A stretch of 48,442 bases of DNA from Lacunisphaera sp. (GTDB lineage: Bacteria; Verrucomicrobiota; Verrucomicrobiia; Opitutales; Opitutaceae). The stretch covers positions 1 to 48,442 of the forward strand of contig SIBQ01000018.1 of NCBI GenBank assembly GCA_009695095.1, written 5' to 3'. The notes under the pieces are model-generated. The model was not told where the DNA came from. It ran no database searches and saw nothing but the letters and a program-made list of their open reading frames with translations. The translations under genes and the position numbers were made by a program. Positions 19,187 to 27,659 of the stretch are shown one piece after another; positions within the stretch are counted from its first letter, which is position 1, and the number at the start of each line of letters is the position of its first letter.

Positions 19187-19837
19187 TCAATTCAGCCTGA
19201 AGCCGAGGGCCTCGAGCTCGTTCATGTTGAACGGCGCGCACTCGAGCAGCTCTTGCAGCTTGGCGAGCGCCCCCGCCATGTTGGGCGCCTCGAACAAGGC
19301 GGCCCCGTCGTCGCTGTCGTGCAAATGCACTGCCCACGGGCCGGCCAGGTCGGCCGAGAGCTGGAAGGCGGAGCCGTGAAGATAATTGCCGGGCAGGCCA
19401 TGATGCGGGCCGGTGCCGGGTACGAGGAAAAGGGTATGGATCGGGTCATGGACGGTCACCACGCCGTGCTTGGCCCGGTGGTGTGCGACCCGGCCGGCCA
19501 CCACCGCCTTGCAGCCCTCGGCCTTTTTTCGCAGGTCGAGCGCCAGGGAATGGACGTAGCGGTCAAAGATGATGGCGTTGGGCTCGAGCGCCTCGGCGGC
19601 GATCACATTGGCGACGAGGTCGTCGAGATTGCTGGCGTGGAAAGGCGGGGCCGAGGCGAGCGAGCGAGCGGTGACATGGCCGCCCTTGTGGTCCGCGCTG
19701 GCGTAGACTTGGTGCGCCGCATACAGCCGGTTGAGGGCATCCTGGTAGGCGGGTGTCGACGGCACGGCGCCGATGGGGCTGTGGTCAATCATGTCCAGGA
19801 TGGTCTGGTCGAAGTGGGCGTGGGGGTTCGAGGCCAT
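19187..19837 (-). CDS. Conserved-looking hypothetical protein
   Basis: I do not recognise this 216-residue protein. It has no signal peptide or membrane helix. It is rich in His and Asp (HKGGHVTARS, RVAHHRAKHGVVTVHD, GTGPHHGLPGNYLHG, HLHDSDDGAALF), so it might bind metal, but there is no standard metal motif. The second half looks like an enzyme- or ligand-binding beta region and the C-terminus a helix pair (MAGALAKLQELLECAPF). Coding quality (third-position GC, few rare codons) resembles neighbouring genes, which supports it being real. It is followed by a decayed 150-base gap before the protease gene. Confidence 0.6.
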   Translation of the reverse strand: MASNPHAHFDQTILDMIDHSPIGAVPSTPAYQDALNRLYAAHQVYASADHKGGHVTARSLASAPPFHASNLDDLVANVIAAEALEPNAIIFDRYVHSLALDLRKKAEGCKAVVAGRVAHHRAKHGVVTVHDPIHTLFLVPGTGPHHGLPGNYLHGSAFQLSADLAGPWAVHLHDSDDGAALFEAPNMAGALAKLQELLECAPFNMNELEALGFRLN

Positions 19838-19953
19838 GGGGGGATCGGAGAAAGAAGGATAAACCTTTTTGCAAACGAAGGTGGGAGCGGTGGGAAACCA
19901 GCCGTCGGCTATTTTCTGTAGCGCTCCTTCATATACCGGGACATTTGGATATT

Positions 19954-21033
19954 TTACTCAAGGGAGCGGCTCGTCTCTTTGGCCTCGGCAATCTGTTTGG
20001 AACTCAGACGGGCGGCCAGTTGGTCCAGTTCCTTCTGATAGATGCCACTGGCGGTCATATCGGTTGTCTGCACGGCCATATAGAGCAGGGCCAGCGCTCC
20101 CACTTCATCCTTCTCCACGTCCTTTTTTCCCGTGGCTAGCAGCTGGGCGAGGTTGAACATGGCCCGGGGGTCCTGCAACTCGACGGCGCTTCCATACCAC
20201 TCCCCGGCTTTTTTGAAATCCTGCGGGCCGCCTTTGCCCTGGGCCGCAAGTTCGCCGAGGTTTAACATTGCTGTGCTGCTTCCATGAGCGGCGAACTTTT
20301 CATACCAGGCCCTGGCGGCGACATAGTCCTGGGTCAGGCCCTGGCCCTTCACATACATCACCCCGAGTTGGAGCTCTGCCTCGGCGCTGCCCTGGTCGGC
20401 GGCCTTGCGATACCAATCGGCGGCAGCGCTGTAATCCTGAGGCACGCCATCGCCCTGGGCATAGATGGAGCCGAGCCGGACTTGGGATTGCGCGTAACCA
20501 CCGTCAGCCGCCTGGCGGAACCACTTGATCGCCTCGGCGTCGTCGCGGGGCACGACATTGCCCCCGGCATAGATCTGCCCCAGCAGGTGATGGGCCAGGA
20601 GATATTTCTGGGCCGCGGATTTGCGGAGCCATTCCAGTCCGGTCTTCGGGTCCTTGGGCAGGCCGCCCCCGATGGCATACTGCAATCCGACCTGGCATTG
20701 GGAGCCGGCATCGCCCTGTTCCGCCGCCTTGAGGAACCAGATTGCGATGGCGGCCTCATCCTTGGCCACGCCCTGGCCCTCACCATGCATCTGGGCCACG
20801 ATCACCTGGGACGCGAGCCTGCCCTTTTCGGCGGACTTGAGAAACAGTTTGAAGGCCAGCGGCATGCTCTTCTCGTCGATCTCGTTTTTGCTGTAGGCAT
20901 CGATCATGGTCGACAAGGCGACCGGGTCGCCCTGATCGGCCAGGGCGATCCATTCCGGGATGGTGTGGGAAACCTTGATCGCGGCGCAGAGCGGACCAGC
21001 GAGCAGGGCCAGGAGCAGACAGAGTTTCTTCAT
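19954..21033 (-). CDS. Secreted Sel1-repeat protein
   Basis: The 359-residue protein has a signal peptide (MKKLCLLLALLAGPLCA) followed by about seven Sel1-like (TPR-type) repeats of roughly 36 residues. Typical units are AAIAIWFLKAAEQGDAGSQC, GLEWLRKSAAQKYLLAHHL, AIKWFRQAADGGYAQSQVRL and AAADWYRKAADQGSAEAELQ. Sel1 repeats form superhelices that bind partner proteins, often in envelope assembly or stress signalling. It lies ten bases after the methyltransferase gene. A damaged paralogue lies at 22500-23631; the two share nearly identical DNA over about 195 bases. Confidence 0.88.
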   Translation of the reverse strand: MKKLCLLLALLAGPLCAAIKVSHTIPEWIALADQGDPVALSTMIDAYSKNEIDEKSMPLAFKLFLKSAEKGRLASQVIVAQMHGEGQGVAKDEAAIAIWFLKAAEQGDAGSQCQVGLQYAIGGGLPKDPKTGLEWLRKSAAQKYLLAHHLLGQIYAGGNVVPRDDAEAIKWFRQAADGGYAQSQVRLGSIYAQGDGVPQDYSAAADWYRKAADQGSAEAELQLGVMYVKGQGLTQDYVAARAWYEKFAAHGSSTAMLNLGELAAQGKGGPQDFKKAGEWYGSAVELQDPRAMFNLAQLLATGKKDVEKDEVGALALLYMAVQTTDMTASGIYQKELDQLAARLSSKQIAEAKETSRSLE

Positions 21034-21043
21034 GGCAGGCAGA

Positions 21044-21847
21044 TTAGGGTCTGGCCTTCTCAAAGCAATATGAGCGGTAGGAAAGTTCGTTGCGCTGCAG
21101 GGCGGTGTGGACGCGCGAGCCCTTGATGCCGGCGAAGTCCCGGCCGAGCGAGTGCAGGAATCGGGGCAGGTGCCTGACGAGCAAATCCTGCGAGCGTGGA
21201 GAATTCCGGTCCATCCCGCGCAGCACCTCGGCGTTGATGACAAGGGTCCGGAGCATTTGCAACGGAGCCAACCCGAGGGTCTGCTCCCATTCAGCGAGGC
21301 TTTCCCGGAAACGGAAGTCGGCATAGAGGAAATGACCACCGGGCTTAAGCACGCGAGCGACCTCGGACAGAAAGCGCGGGAGGGCAGGATAGCAATGTGA
21401 CGCCTCGACATTGATGACGGCATCGAAGGAGTTGTCCGCGAACGCTAGGTTTTCCGCATCGCCCTGCACGAAATGCAGCCCCTCCACCTGGTGGCGGTGC
21501 AAACAGAAGCGGATGCCAGTGGGATTGAGGTCGAGCGCGGTGTAGGTCAGCGGCCGGAGAGTCCGCGCGAGATAGGACGCGCCGCCGCCGTGGCCGCAGC
21601 TGACTTCGAGGATATTCTTCCCGCGCAGATCAACCTGGGTGGCGACGTGGTGGTAGAGCTGGATGCAGGCGCGGTTCGGTTCGTCGGCCGGGTCGAGAGG
21701 CAGGCCCAGGGGCGGATCGGTCTCGAAGGCGTAATTGAGAAACAGCACTTCCTCCGACGTGAGCCGGCGGGTGAGGAATGGATACCACAGTTTCCAGATG
21801 GCCTTGCGCAAAAAGCCGACGGAGAAGAGCGGATCGATGAGGGACAT
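21044..21847 (-). CDS. Class I SAM-dependent methyltransferase
   Basis: The 267-residue protein carries the type-11 methyltransferase core. NILEVSCGHGGGASYLAR (motif I) lies near residues 78-95, ALDLNPTGI follows, then VQGDAENLAFADNSFDAVI and VARVLKPGGHFLYADFR. The N-terminal 70 residues (FSVGFLRKAIWKLWYPFL...) look like a membrane-surface helix. The layout recalls methyltransferases acting on lipids such as phthiotriol derivatives, or on quinones, but the substrate cannot be derived. It overlaps nothing and sits between yqeY and the Sel1 gene in a minus-strand series. Confidence 0.82.
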   Translation of the reverse strand: MSLIDPLFSVGFLRKAIWKLWYPFLTRRLTSEEVLFLNYAFETDPPLGLPLDPADEPNRACIQLYHHVATQVDLRGKNILEVSCGHGGGASYLARTLRPLTYTALDLNPTGIRFCLHRHQVEGLHFVQGDAENLAFADNSFDAVINVEASHCYPALPRFLSEVARVLKPGGHFLYADFRFRESLAEWEQTLGLAPLQMLRTLVINAEVLRGMDRNSPRSQDLLVRHLPRFLHSLGRDFAGIKGSRVHTALQRNELSYRSYCFEKARP

Positions 21848-21957
21848 GGAAAGTGATCAGTGAAAGTGAGGGGGAAATTAGTAGGTAGGTTTCGCGAAAA
21901 CAACCGGTGCCACATTCACTTTCACACTCACTATCACACGCCGGCCTCAGGTCGGTC

Positions 21958-22407
21958 TCACGGCAGCTTCGACTGAATGAGTTTGCTGGCGGCGCCGAAA
22001 TCGATGAGCGCCGCCTCGGGCCGATGCTTCAGCGCGCCGATGACCTTGCCCATCTCCTTCTTTGAGACCGCGCCGGTGGCGGCGATCACCTCGACGATGA
22101 GGGCCTCAAGTTTGGCAGCGTCCAGGCCGGCCGGCAGGTATTTTTCCAAAATGGCGATCTCCGCACTGTTGGCGGCGACGAGGTCGGCGCGGCCGCCTTT
22201 CTCGAATTCCGTGCGGGCGTCGGTGAGATTCTTCACGGCCTTGCGGAAAGTGGCGATGACGAGGGCCTCCTCGATCGGCTTGATGGCGTCCATGGCGGAG
22301 CGCTGGATGGCGGCGTCCATGGTGCGAAGCGCCGTGGCGGTGGCGGTGTCGCGGGCCTTCATGGCGGTGATGATGTTGGCGCGGAGGTTTTCGTAGGTGG
22401 TGGGCAT
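21958..22407 (-). CDS. YqeY-like protein (GatB/Yqey domain)
   Basis: The 149-residue protein has the GatB/Yqey tail fold: YENLRANIITAMKARDTATA, EALVIATFRKAVKNLTDA, NSAEIAILEKYLPAGLD and TGAVSKKEMGKVIGALKHRP. The same domain in GatB binds tRNA, and stand-alone YqeY proteins are thought to act in tRNA-linked metabolism. The usual rpsU or dnaG partners are not nearby. MPTTYENLR at 22407 is the family start; the open frame reaches 12 codons further upstream. Confidence 0.9.
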   Translation of the reverse strand: MPTTYENLRANIITAMKARDTATATALRTMDAAIQRSAMDAIKPIEEALVIATFRKAVKNLTDARTEFEKGGRADLVAANSAEIAILEKYLPAGLDAAKLEALIVEVIAATGAVSKKEMGKVIGALKHRPEAALIDFGAASKLIQSKLP

Positions 22408-22499
22408 GGGAAGGGAGTTAGTGAAGCGCCCCACGCTCAACATTCAACGCCCAACATACAGCTTTGCTGGCGGCCTCTGGCTGGTGCCATGGTGACAGG

Positions 22500-23631
22500 C
22501 TACTTTTTTCGTTCCTTTTCCTCAAAATACCGCTCCATTTGAATATCTTCCTCCATGGAACGGCTCGTCTCTTTGGCCTCGGCAATCTGTTTGGAACTCA
22601 GACGGGCGGCCAGTTGGTCCAGTTCCTTCTGATAGATGGCACGGGCGGTTGCATTGGTCGTTTGCACGGCCAGATAGAGCAGGGCCAGTGCCTCCACTTC
22701 ATTCTTCTCCACGCCCTACTTGCCCGTGGCTTGCAGCCGGGCGAGGTTGAACATGGCCCGGGGATCATCTAGTTCGACCGCTCTTTCATACCACTCCACG
22801 GCCCGTTTGAAATCCGGCGGGCCGCCTTTGCCCTGGGCCGCAAGTTCGCCGAGGTTTAACATTGCTGTGCTGCTTCCATGCGCGGCGAACTTTTCATACC
22901 AGGCTCTGGCGGCGACATAGTCCTGGGTCAGGCCCTGGCCCTTCACATACATCACCCCGAGTTGGAGCTCTGCCTCGGCGCTGCCCTGGTCGGCGGCCTT
23001 GTGATACCATCCCGCTGCTGCGGCGTAGTCCTGGGGCACACCTCGACCGGCTATATGGATCTGCCCCATATGCAGCTGGGCCTCGAGATAGCCATTGTCC
23101 GCCGACTGGCGACACCAGGCGGCGGCCGCCTGAAAATCCTGGGTCACCCCCATGCGACCCTCGTAAAGCAGGCCCAACATATATTGCGAGGAGGAGTCCT
23201 TCTGCGCCGCTGATTTACGGAGCCAGTCAAGTCCGGCTTCCGTATTCTTGGTCACCCCCTTGCCAGAGGCATAGCAGAAACCTATCTGGCCCTGGGCCGA
23301 AGCATCCCCCTGCTCAGCTGCTTGGAGAAACCACTTGGCGGCTTCCGCTTCATTCACGGGCATGCCCTTGCCCCGGGAATAAATCCGCGCTACAATATTC
23401 TGGTAATTAGGATCCCCCCTTCTCGGCAAACGTGAGAAACAATTTCAAGACCATCGGGTAGCTGGAGTTGGTTATCTCGCTCTTGAAGTAGGCATCGAGC
23501 ACCGTGTTCACGGCAGCCGGGTCGCCCTGTTCAGCTAGGAGCAGCCATTCGGGTATGGTGTGGGTGACAACCGCCTCGGCCGCATGCACGATGCCGGCCA
23601 GCAGGGCAAGTGACAGGAGGAAATGCTTCAT
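22500..23631 (-). pseudogene. Second Sel1-repeat gene, broken by frameshift and amber stop
   Basis: The intact signal peptide (MKHFLLSLALLAGIVHAA) and six or seven Sel1 repeats are spread over three pieces. A run of six G (coding strand, near 23412) shifts the frame after FAEKG; five G would restore EKGDPNYQNIVARIY. A TAG at 22716-22718 then interrupts the frame after LQATGK, with the C-terminus (GVEKNEVEALALLYLAV...) continuing in frame. Either lesion could be a sequencing error, especially the homopolymer one; both together suggest real decay. Its 3' half is almost identical to the intact paralogue, so the pair probably exchanged sequence recently. Confidence 0.75.
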
Positions 23632-23635
23632 GAAA

Positions 23636-24124
23636 TCAGACCACGGAGGCGACGAGGAACTCGTTGCGTTGTCCGCCGAGATCGAGCTGCAGGGTGTCGC
23701 CCTGCTTGCGGCCCATCAACTGGCGGCCGAGGGGCGATTGCGGGGTGATGACCATCACAGTGCGGCCGTCGATGCGAATCTCCGTGCCGCCGGCCCGCGG
23801 ACCGATGAAATAATGGCTCTGGCTCTGGCCCTCGAGCACGACCAGCGCGCCAAGGCTGATGGGTTCACCGGCGGACAGATCGCGGATGGGCAGCTTCTGG
23901 AACTGCGCGACGGCCTGCGCCGCTTGCTCGGCAGCCTTGGACTGCCCGTGGGCGAGGTAGGACGCCTCAAGGCCGCGGGTGTCGTATTTATCCTCGGCCT
24001 TGTTCTCCTCATTGGTCGCCTCGGCGTGGGTGGCCAGCGCCGCCGTGGTCAGCTGCTCCAGATCGATGGCGAGCTTCGCGATGCTCCGTGCAATCAGGTC
24101 GCGCTTGTTTATGAAGGCAGGCAT
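23636..24124 (-). CDS. GreA/GreB-like transcription factor family protein
   Basis: The 162-residue protein starts MPAFINKRDLIARSIAKLA and has an alpha-helical N-terminal half resembling a shortened coiled coil. It is followed by a C-terminal FKBP-like domain: GALVVLEGQSQSHYFIGPRAG, VMVITPQSPLGRQLMGRKQG and DTLQLDL. The SPLGRQLMGRKQGD text is characteristic of GreA/GreB C-termini. The acidic tip residues of true Gre factors are not apparent in the first half, so it may be a Gre-related RNA polymerase binding protein and not a cleavage factor. The start at 24124 was chosen over a more upstream in-frame codon. It lies four bases before the broken Sel1 gene. Confidence 0.75.
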   Translation of the reverse strand: MPAFINKRDLIARSIAKLAIDLEQLTTAALATHAEATNEENKAEDKYDTRGLEASYLAHGQSKAAEQAAQAVAQFQKLPIRDLSAGEPISLGALVVLEGQSQSHYFIGPRAGGTEIRIDGRTVMVITPQSPLGRQLMGRKQGDTLQLDLGGQRNEFLVASVV

Positions 24125-24166
24125 CGCGCAGACTCGGCAGTTTAGGCGGCGCAAGCAAGCACCGGG

Positions 24167-24835
24167 TCAGGAGCGTCGCGCCTTGGGGGCGGTGAAGACC
24201 AGACGGCCGGCCAGCTCGGTGAGACGGGTGCTCAGGAGCGCATTTTCTTTTTCCGGCGTCTGCTGGTAGGTGCTGCGCTGTGTGGCACGCTCGGCCAGCT
24301 CGGTGCTGATGATGAAAATGTGACGGTTGCGCACAAAGAGCAGTGTTCCGCGTTTGGCGGTGACGGTCCGGGCCGGCGGGGCGTCGAGCACGCGGTTCAT
24401 GCCTTCAAAAAACGAACCGCCCGGCAGCAGGGCATAGGTGATCACAGCGCCGGCCATCAGTTCCGGCAGGAACCGCGCGCTCTCAATGCTGGCGCCGGGA
24501 TAGCGGCCCTGAAAATCCGCCAAGACCACGTCGGTGAAGAAATAGAGCAGGTAGTCGCGCAACCCGCGCGTCTCGAGCTCCCACTTTTGCGAGGCATCCA
24601 GCGGGAAGCAAGCGATGCTGGTGTGGGTGCTGTAGCGGTCGTTGAAGGTGACGACATTCTCCGTGTCGGTGATGGTGCCGCCCAGTTCCGGCAGGACCGG
24701 CGCGGGGATCTTGAATTCGCCCGTGGCGGAGACGTAGATGTCACCCGACATTTTCCCGGCGAGCCCCGCGTCCTGGGCGCTGGCCAGGACGGCCAGGACG
24801 GCGTTGGCGACAAGGAGGAGAGCCAGGCGGAACAC
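24167..24835 (-). CDS. Secreted protein of unknown function
   Basis: The protein has a signal peptide if started at GTG 24835 (MFRLALLLVANAVLAVLASAQ) and 222 residues in total. The mature part is beta-rich (ISATGEFKIPAPVLPELGGT region) with YALLPGGSFFEGMNRVL and a Lys/Arg-containing segment RGTLLFVRNRHIFIISTELA, ending TELAGRLVFTAPKARRS. I do not know the family. The gene sits between rsmA and the GreA-like gene with gaps of about 45 bases, probably in one transcript. No ATG fits well, so the start is uncertain. Confidence 0.6.
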   Translation of the reverse strand: MFRLALLLVANAVLAVLASAQDAGLAGKMSGDIYVSATGEFKIPAPVLPELGGTITDTENVVTFNDRYSTHTSIACFPLDASQKWELETRGLRDYLLYFFTDVVLADFQGRYPGASIESARFLPELMAGAVITYALLPGGSFFEGMNRVLDAPPARTVTAKRGTLLFVRNRHIFIISTELAERATQRSTYQQTPEKENALLSTRLTELAGRLVFTAPKARRS

Positions 24836-24882
24836 GGGGAGGAGACTAAGGGCGGGGGAAGAAATTTCAAGCTGGCGCCAGC

Positions 24883-25704
24883 TCAGACCGCGAACTCCCG
24901 CCACAGTGCCACCGGAATCTGTTCCGGCCGCGCGCGGGCGTCGAGTCCGGCAGCAGGCAGGCGGGCGAGCCACGCCGCGCCGCCGTCGGGCAGCTTGCCG
25001 CGAAGCAGGCCGCCGATTTGTTTTCGGCGCTGCTGGAAGCAGGCGCGGATGCGGGCCTTGGTCGCCGGTGGGAAGACGAATGGCGCGGGCTGGCGGGAGA
25101 GGTGCAGCAGGCAGGACTCGATGTCTGGTTGGGGGAAGAAGCATGAGGCATCGACCTTGTGGCCCGGAGTGACCGCGTAGGCGGACTGCAGGAAAATGGA
25201 GATCGCGCCAAAGGCCTTGGAACCCGGCGAGGCGGTGTAGCGCTGCGCGGCCTCCTGTTGCAGCATCAGCACCAGCCGCTCCGGCAACGGGCCGGAGAGC
25301 ACGCCGTCGAGCCAGGGCGTGGCGATGGCGTAGGGCAGGTTGGCCACGATCTTGCAGTCCACGGCCCGCTCCGGCGGCAGGCCGGCCAGTTGATGCTCGA
25401 CCGCATCGCCCTCGAGCAGGTGAAGTCGTGGCTGTTCCTTTGCCAGCGTCTCGGCGAGATAGGCGTGCAGGTGACGGTCCTTTTCGACGGCCCAGACCTC
25501 GGCCCCGGCGTCGAGCAGGGCGGCGGTCAGGATGCCGAGTCCCGGACCAATCTCGACCACGGTGTCGCCGGCCTTGACGCCGGCGAGTTCGAGCGATTTG
25601 CGGACAATATTGCCGTCGACGAGAAAATTCTGACCGAGATACCGCTTGGGCTCGTGTCCCAGACGGGCGAGCAGCTCCCGCGTGGTTTTTGGCGTCAGTG
25701 GCAT
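24883..25704 (-). CDS. rsmA: 16S rRNA (adenine1518/1519-N6) dimethyltransferase
   Basis: RsmA (KsgA) dimethylates two adjacent adenines in helix 45 of 16S rRNA late in 30S assembly. The 273-residue protein contains PKRYLGQNFLVDGNIVRK, VVEIGPGLGILTAALL (SAM site), VWAVEKDRHL, LLEGDAVEH, and the catalytic NLPYAIATPWL corresponding to the NLPY motif. These are followed by CFFPQPDIESCLLHL and RRKQIGGLLRG. It overlaps nothing and lies five bases after the small membrane protein gene. Confidence 0.95.
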   Translation of the reverse strand: MPLTPKTTRELLARLGHEPKRYLGQNFLVDGNIVRKSLELAGVKAGDTVVEIGPGLGILTAALLDAGAEVWAVEKDRHLHAYLAETLAKEQPRLHLLEGDAVEHQLAGLPPERAVDCKIVANLPYAIATPWLDGVLSGPLPERLVLMLQQEAAQRYTASPGSKAFGAISIFLQSAYAVTPGHKVDASCFFPQPDIESCLLHLSRQPAPFVFPPATKARIRACFQQRRKQIGGLLRGKLPDGGAAWLARLPAAGLDARARPEQIPVALWREFAV

Positions 25705-25709
25705 GCGCC

Positions 25710-26060
25710 CTATTTGCCCTCGTCACCTTCCAGGTGGAACTTGTGCAGCGAGCGATGGATCACCGGGGCGAGGATGACGCCCGTCGTGCCGATGAGCGTG
25801 ATGCCGCAATAAATCGCGTAGCAGCCGGAGAACATCTTGCCGGCGAAAGTGTGCAGGGTCGCGACCGGCCCCATGCCCGACATGATCATCGCCGCCTCCA
25901 GGAAGGCATCGATCCAGGCCAGGTGTTCGAGTCCGTGGTAGCCCACCATCCCGATGCTGAGCGAAAACAGAATCAGCCCCGCGCCAGCGGCCACGCTCCA
26001 GCCAAGCCGGAGGACAAATTCGTGCCGGGGCAGGAGTCGGGCCTTGCGGTGCTCAAACAT
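25710..26060 (-). CDS. Small membrane protein, possibly ion-channel-like
   Basis: The 116-residue protein has two or three membrane helices (about 19-41, 55-75 and 80-102) and a basic, His-containing C-terminus. The segment SGMGPVATLHTFAGKMFSGC YAIYCGITLIG is reminiscent of the pore-helix/selectivity region of two-transmembrane ion channels, but the filter motif is not canonical, so the call is only a suggestion. It overlaps the end of trpC by 8 bases (shared ATGTTTGA) and precedes rsmA by five bases, which implies coupled translation in a trpC-membrane protein-rsmA operon. Confidence 0.65.
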   Translation of the reverse strand: MFEHRKARLLPRHEFVLRLGWSVAAGAGLILFSLSIGMVGYHGLEHLAWIDAFLEAAMIMSGMGPVATLHTFAGKMFSGCYAIYCGITLIGTTGVILAPVIHRSLHKFHLEGDEGK

Positions 26061-26853
26061 GGCGCTGGAAATTTGCGATGAGGGTGGCGGGGTCGCCGGC
26101 CTTCATCAAGGCCTCACCGACGAGCACGGCGTGCGCCCCGGCGGCCCAGGCCCTTGCCGCGTCGGCCGCGGTGGTGATGCCGCTCTCGCTGACCGCCACG
26201 ACGTTCTTAGGCAGGTGCGGGATGAGCTGCTCGCTGAGGGCGAGGTCGGTCGTGAATGTGGAAAGATCGCGATTGTTGACGCCAATGATCCTCGCGCGGT
26301 GATGCACCGCGCGCTTCAGCTCCTCGAAATTGTGGATTTCAAACAGGGCGTCGAGGCCGGCGGCAGCTGCGGCGTGCTTGAGCGCCTCGATCTCCTCGTC
26401 GGTCAGCACCCGGACAATGATGAGGATGGCGCTGGCGCCGGATTCGCGCGCCTGCCGCACCTGGATCGGGTGCACCATGAAATCCTTGCACAGGCAGGGG
26501 ACCGCCGGTGGGGTTTGGGTGAACTGGGCGGTGACTTCCTCCAGGTCGGCCAGAGTGCCACCGAAATATTTCTCGTCAGTCAGGATCGACAGTGCGCTGG
26601 CCCCGGCGGCCCGGTAGAGCCGGGCCTGTTCGAGGGCGGAGGCGTTCTCCTTGATGACCCCGGCGGACGGCGAACGGCGCTTGATCTCGGCGATGACGGC
26701 CAGCCGGCCGTCAGTGTGCTTGAGCGCCTGCAGGAAAGAGGGCGGCGGGGGCAGGGATCGATGCAGCTCGGCCAGCTCGTCGGGGAAGACGGGGCGCACC
26801 AGCGGGGCGATTTCCCGGCGCTTATGGGACATGATTTCAGTTAGCTTGTCCAT
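26053..26853 (-). CDS. trpC: Indole-3-glycerol phosphate synthase
   Basis: TrpC closes the indole ring in tryptophan synthesis, using the product that TrpF makes. The 266-residue TIM barrel shows RLAVIAEIKRRSPSAG (catalytic Glu and Lys), LSILTDEKYFGGTLAD, VPCLCKDFMVHPIQVRQA, GLDALFEIHNFEEL, IIGVNNRDLSTF and AVSESGITTAADA. The start MDKLTEIMSHKR at 26853 is the family start; longer open frame upstream runs antisense into mazG. It is the first gene of the minus-strand series. Confidence 0.95.
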   Translation of the reverse strand: MDKLTEIMSHKRREIAPLVRPVFPDELAELHRSLPPPPSFLQALKHTDGRLAVIAEIKRRSPSAGVIKENASALEQARLYRAAGASALSILTDEKYFGGTLADLEEVTAQFTQTPPAVPCLCKDFMVHPIQVRQARESGASAILIIVRVLTDEEIEALKHAAAAAGLDALFEIHNFEELKRAVHHRARIIGVNNRDLSTFTTDLALSEQLIPHLPKNVVAVSESGITTAADAARAWAAGAHAVLVGEALMKAGDPATLIANFQRHV

Positions 26854-26947
26854 GGGACGGTGCGGGTGCAACAGGATTGCCCAAGATGAGGGCAGTTCAA
26901 CTACAAGTTTCTTGTTAATCCGCCCAATCCTGTCTGATGTTTTGCCC

Positions 26948-27628
26948 ATGAGTGCCATCGAAGACCTGCGCCGCACCATGGCCCGCCTCCGCGCCCCCGA
27001 TGGCTGCCCGTGGGACCGCGCGCAGACGCACCAGTCGCTGGCCCGCTGTCTGATCGACGAGTGCAGCGAGCTGCTCGACACCATCGATCGCCAAGACCTG
27101 CCGCACATGCGCGAGGAGCTCGGCGACGTGCTCATCCAGGTGATCTTTCACGCCCAGCTGGCCGAGGAACGGGGCGAGTTCGACTTCGACGACGTGGCGC
27201 GCGAGATCAACAACAAGCTCATCCGCCGCCACCCTCACGTCTTCGGCACCGGCTCGGCCGATACACCCGCGCAGGTCATCGAGGTCTGGGAGCAGGTGAA
27301 GGCGGGAGAGATGGCCGCCGCCGGCAAGTCTGGTTCGGCGGTGTTCAAGCATTTGCCGCCGCGCCTGCCGGCGCTGATGTTCGCCGAGGAGGTGTGGAAG
27401 CAGATCGAGAAGAAACAGCTGTCAGCCGCGGGCGTGGTCGATGCGGCGCATGTGCAGGCGCTCGGCCGCCAGCTGGACGGGGTCACGCTGGGCCGGAGGC
27501 TGTTCGAGCTCGCCGCCGCCGCGCGCGCCCAAGGCCTTGATCCCGAGAGCGCCTTGCGCAAGGAAACCGACCGGGTGATGCGCGAGGTGGAAGCGAAGGC
27601 AGGGGTGGTTACTCCTAACCGCCCTTGA
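26948..27628 (+). CDS. mazG: Nucleoside triphosphate pyrophosphohydrolase MazG
   Basis: MazG hydrolyses non-canonical or excess NTPs to NMP and pyrophosphate. The 226-residue protein has LRAPDGCPWDRAQTHQSLAR, then the metal-binding DECSELLDTID and REELGDVLIQVIFHAQLAEE (ExxE and ExxD type), followed by FDFDDVAREINNKLIRRHPH VF. A second, degenerate copy follows (LMFAEEVWKQIEKKQ), as in two-domain MazG proteins. The start at 26948 was chosen because the conserved N-terminus begins there. It is 94 bases from the divergent trpC. Confidence 0.93.
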   Translation: MSAIEDLRRTMARLRAPDGCPWDRAQTHQSLARCLIDECSELLDTIDRQDLPHMREELGDVLIQVIFHAQLAEERGEFDFDDVAREINNKLIRRHPHVFGTGSADTPAQVIEVWEQVKAGEMAAAGKSGSAVFKHLPPRLPALMFAEEVWKQIEKKQLSAAGVVDAAHVQALGRQLDGVTLGRRLFELAAAARAQGLDPESALRKETDRVMREVEAKAGVVTPNRP

Positions 27629-27632
27629 AAGC

Positions 27633-27658
27633 GGGCCGTTTAGGGCAGTAGCCCCTAC
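27633..27658 (-). repeat. GTAG-headed REP-like element before xerC
   Basis: On the minus strand it starts GTAGGGGC and ends ACGGCCC, matching the arms of the copy inside icd (17185-17210), with a different loop. It fills the gap between the mazG stop (27628) and the xerC start (27660), so the xerC leader lies almost wholly inside the element. Confidence 0.65.
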
Positions 27659-27659
27659 C

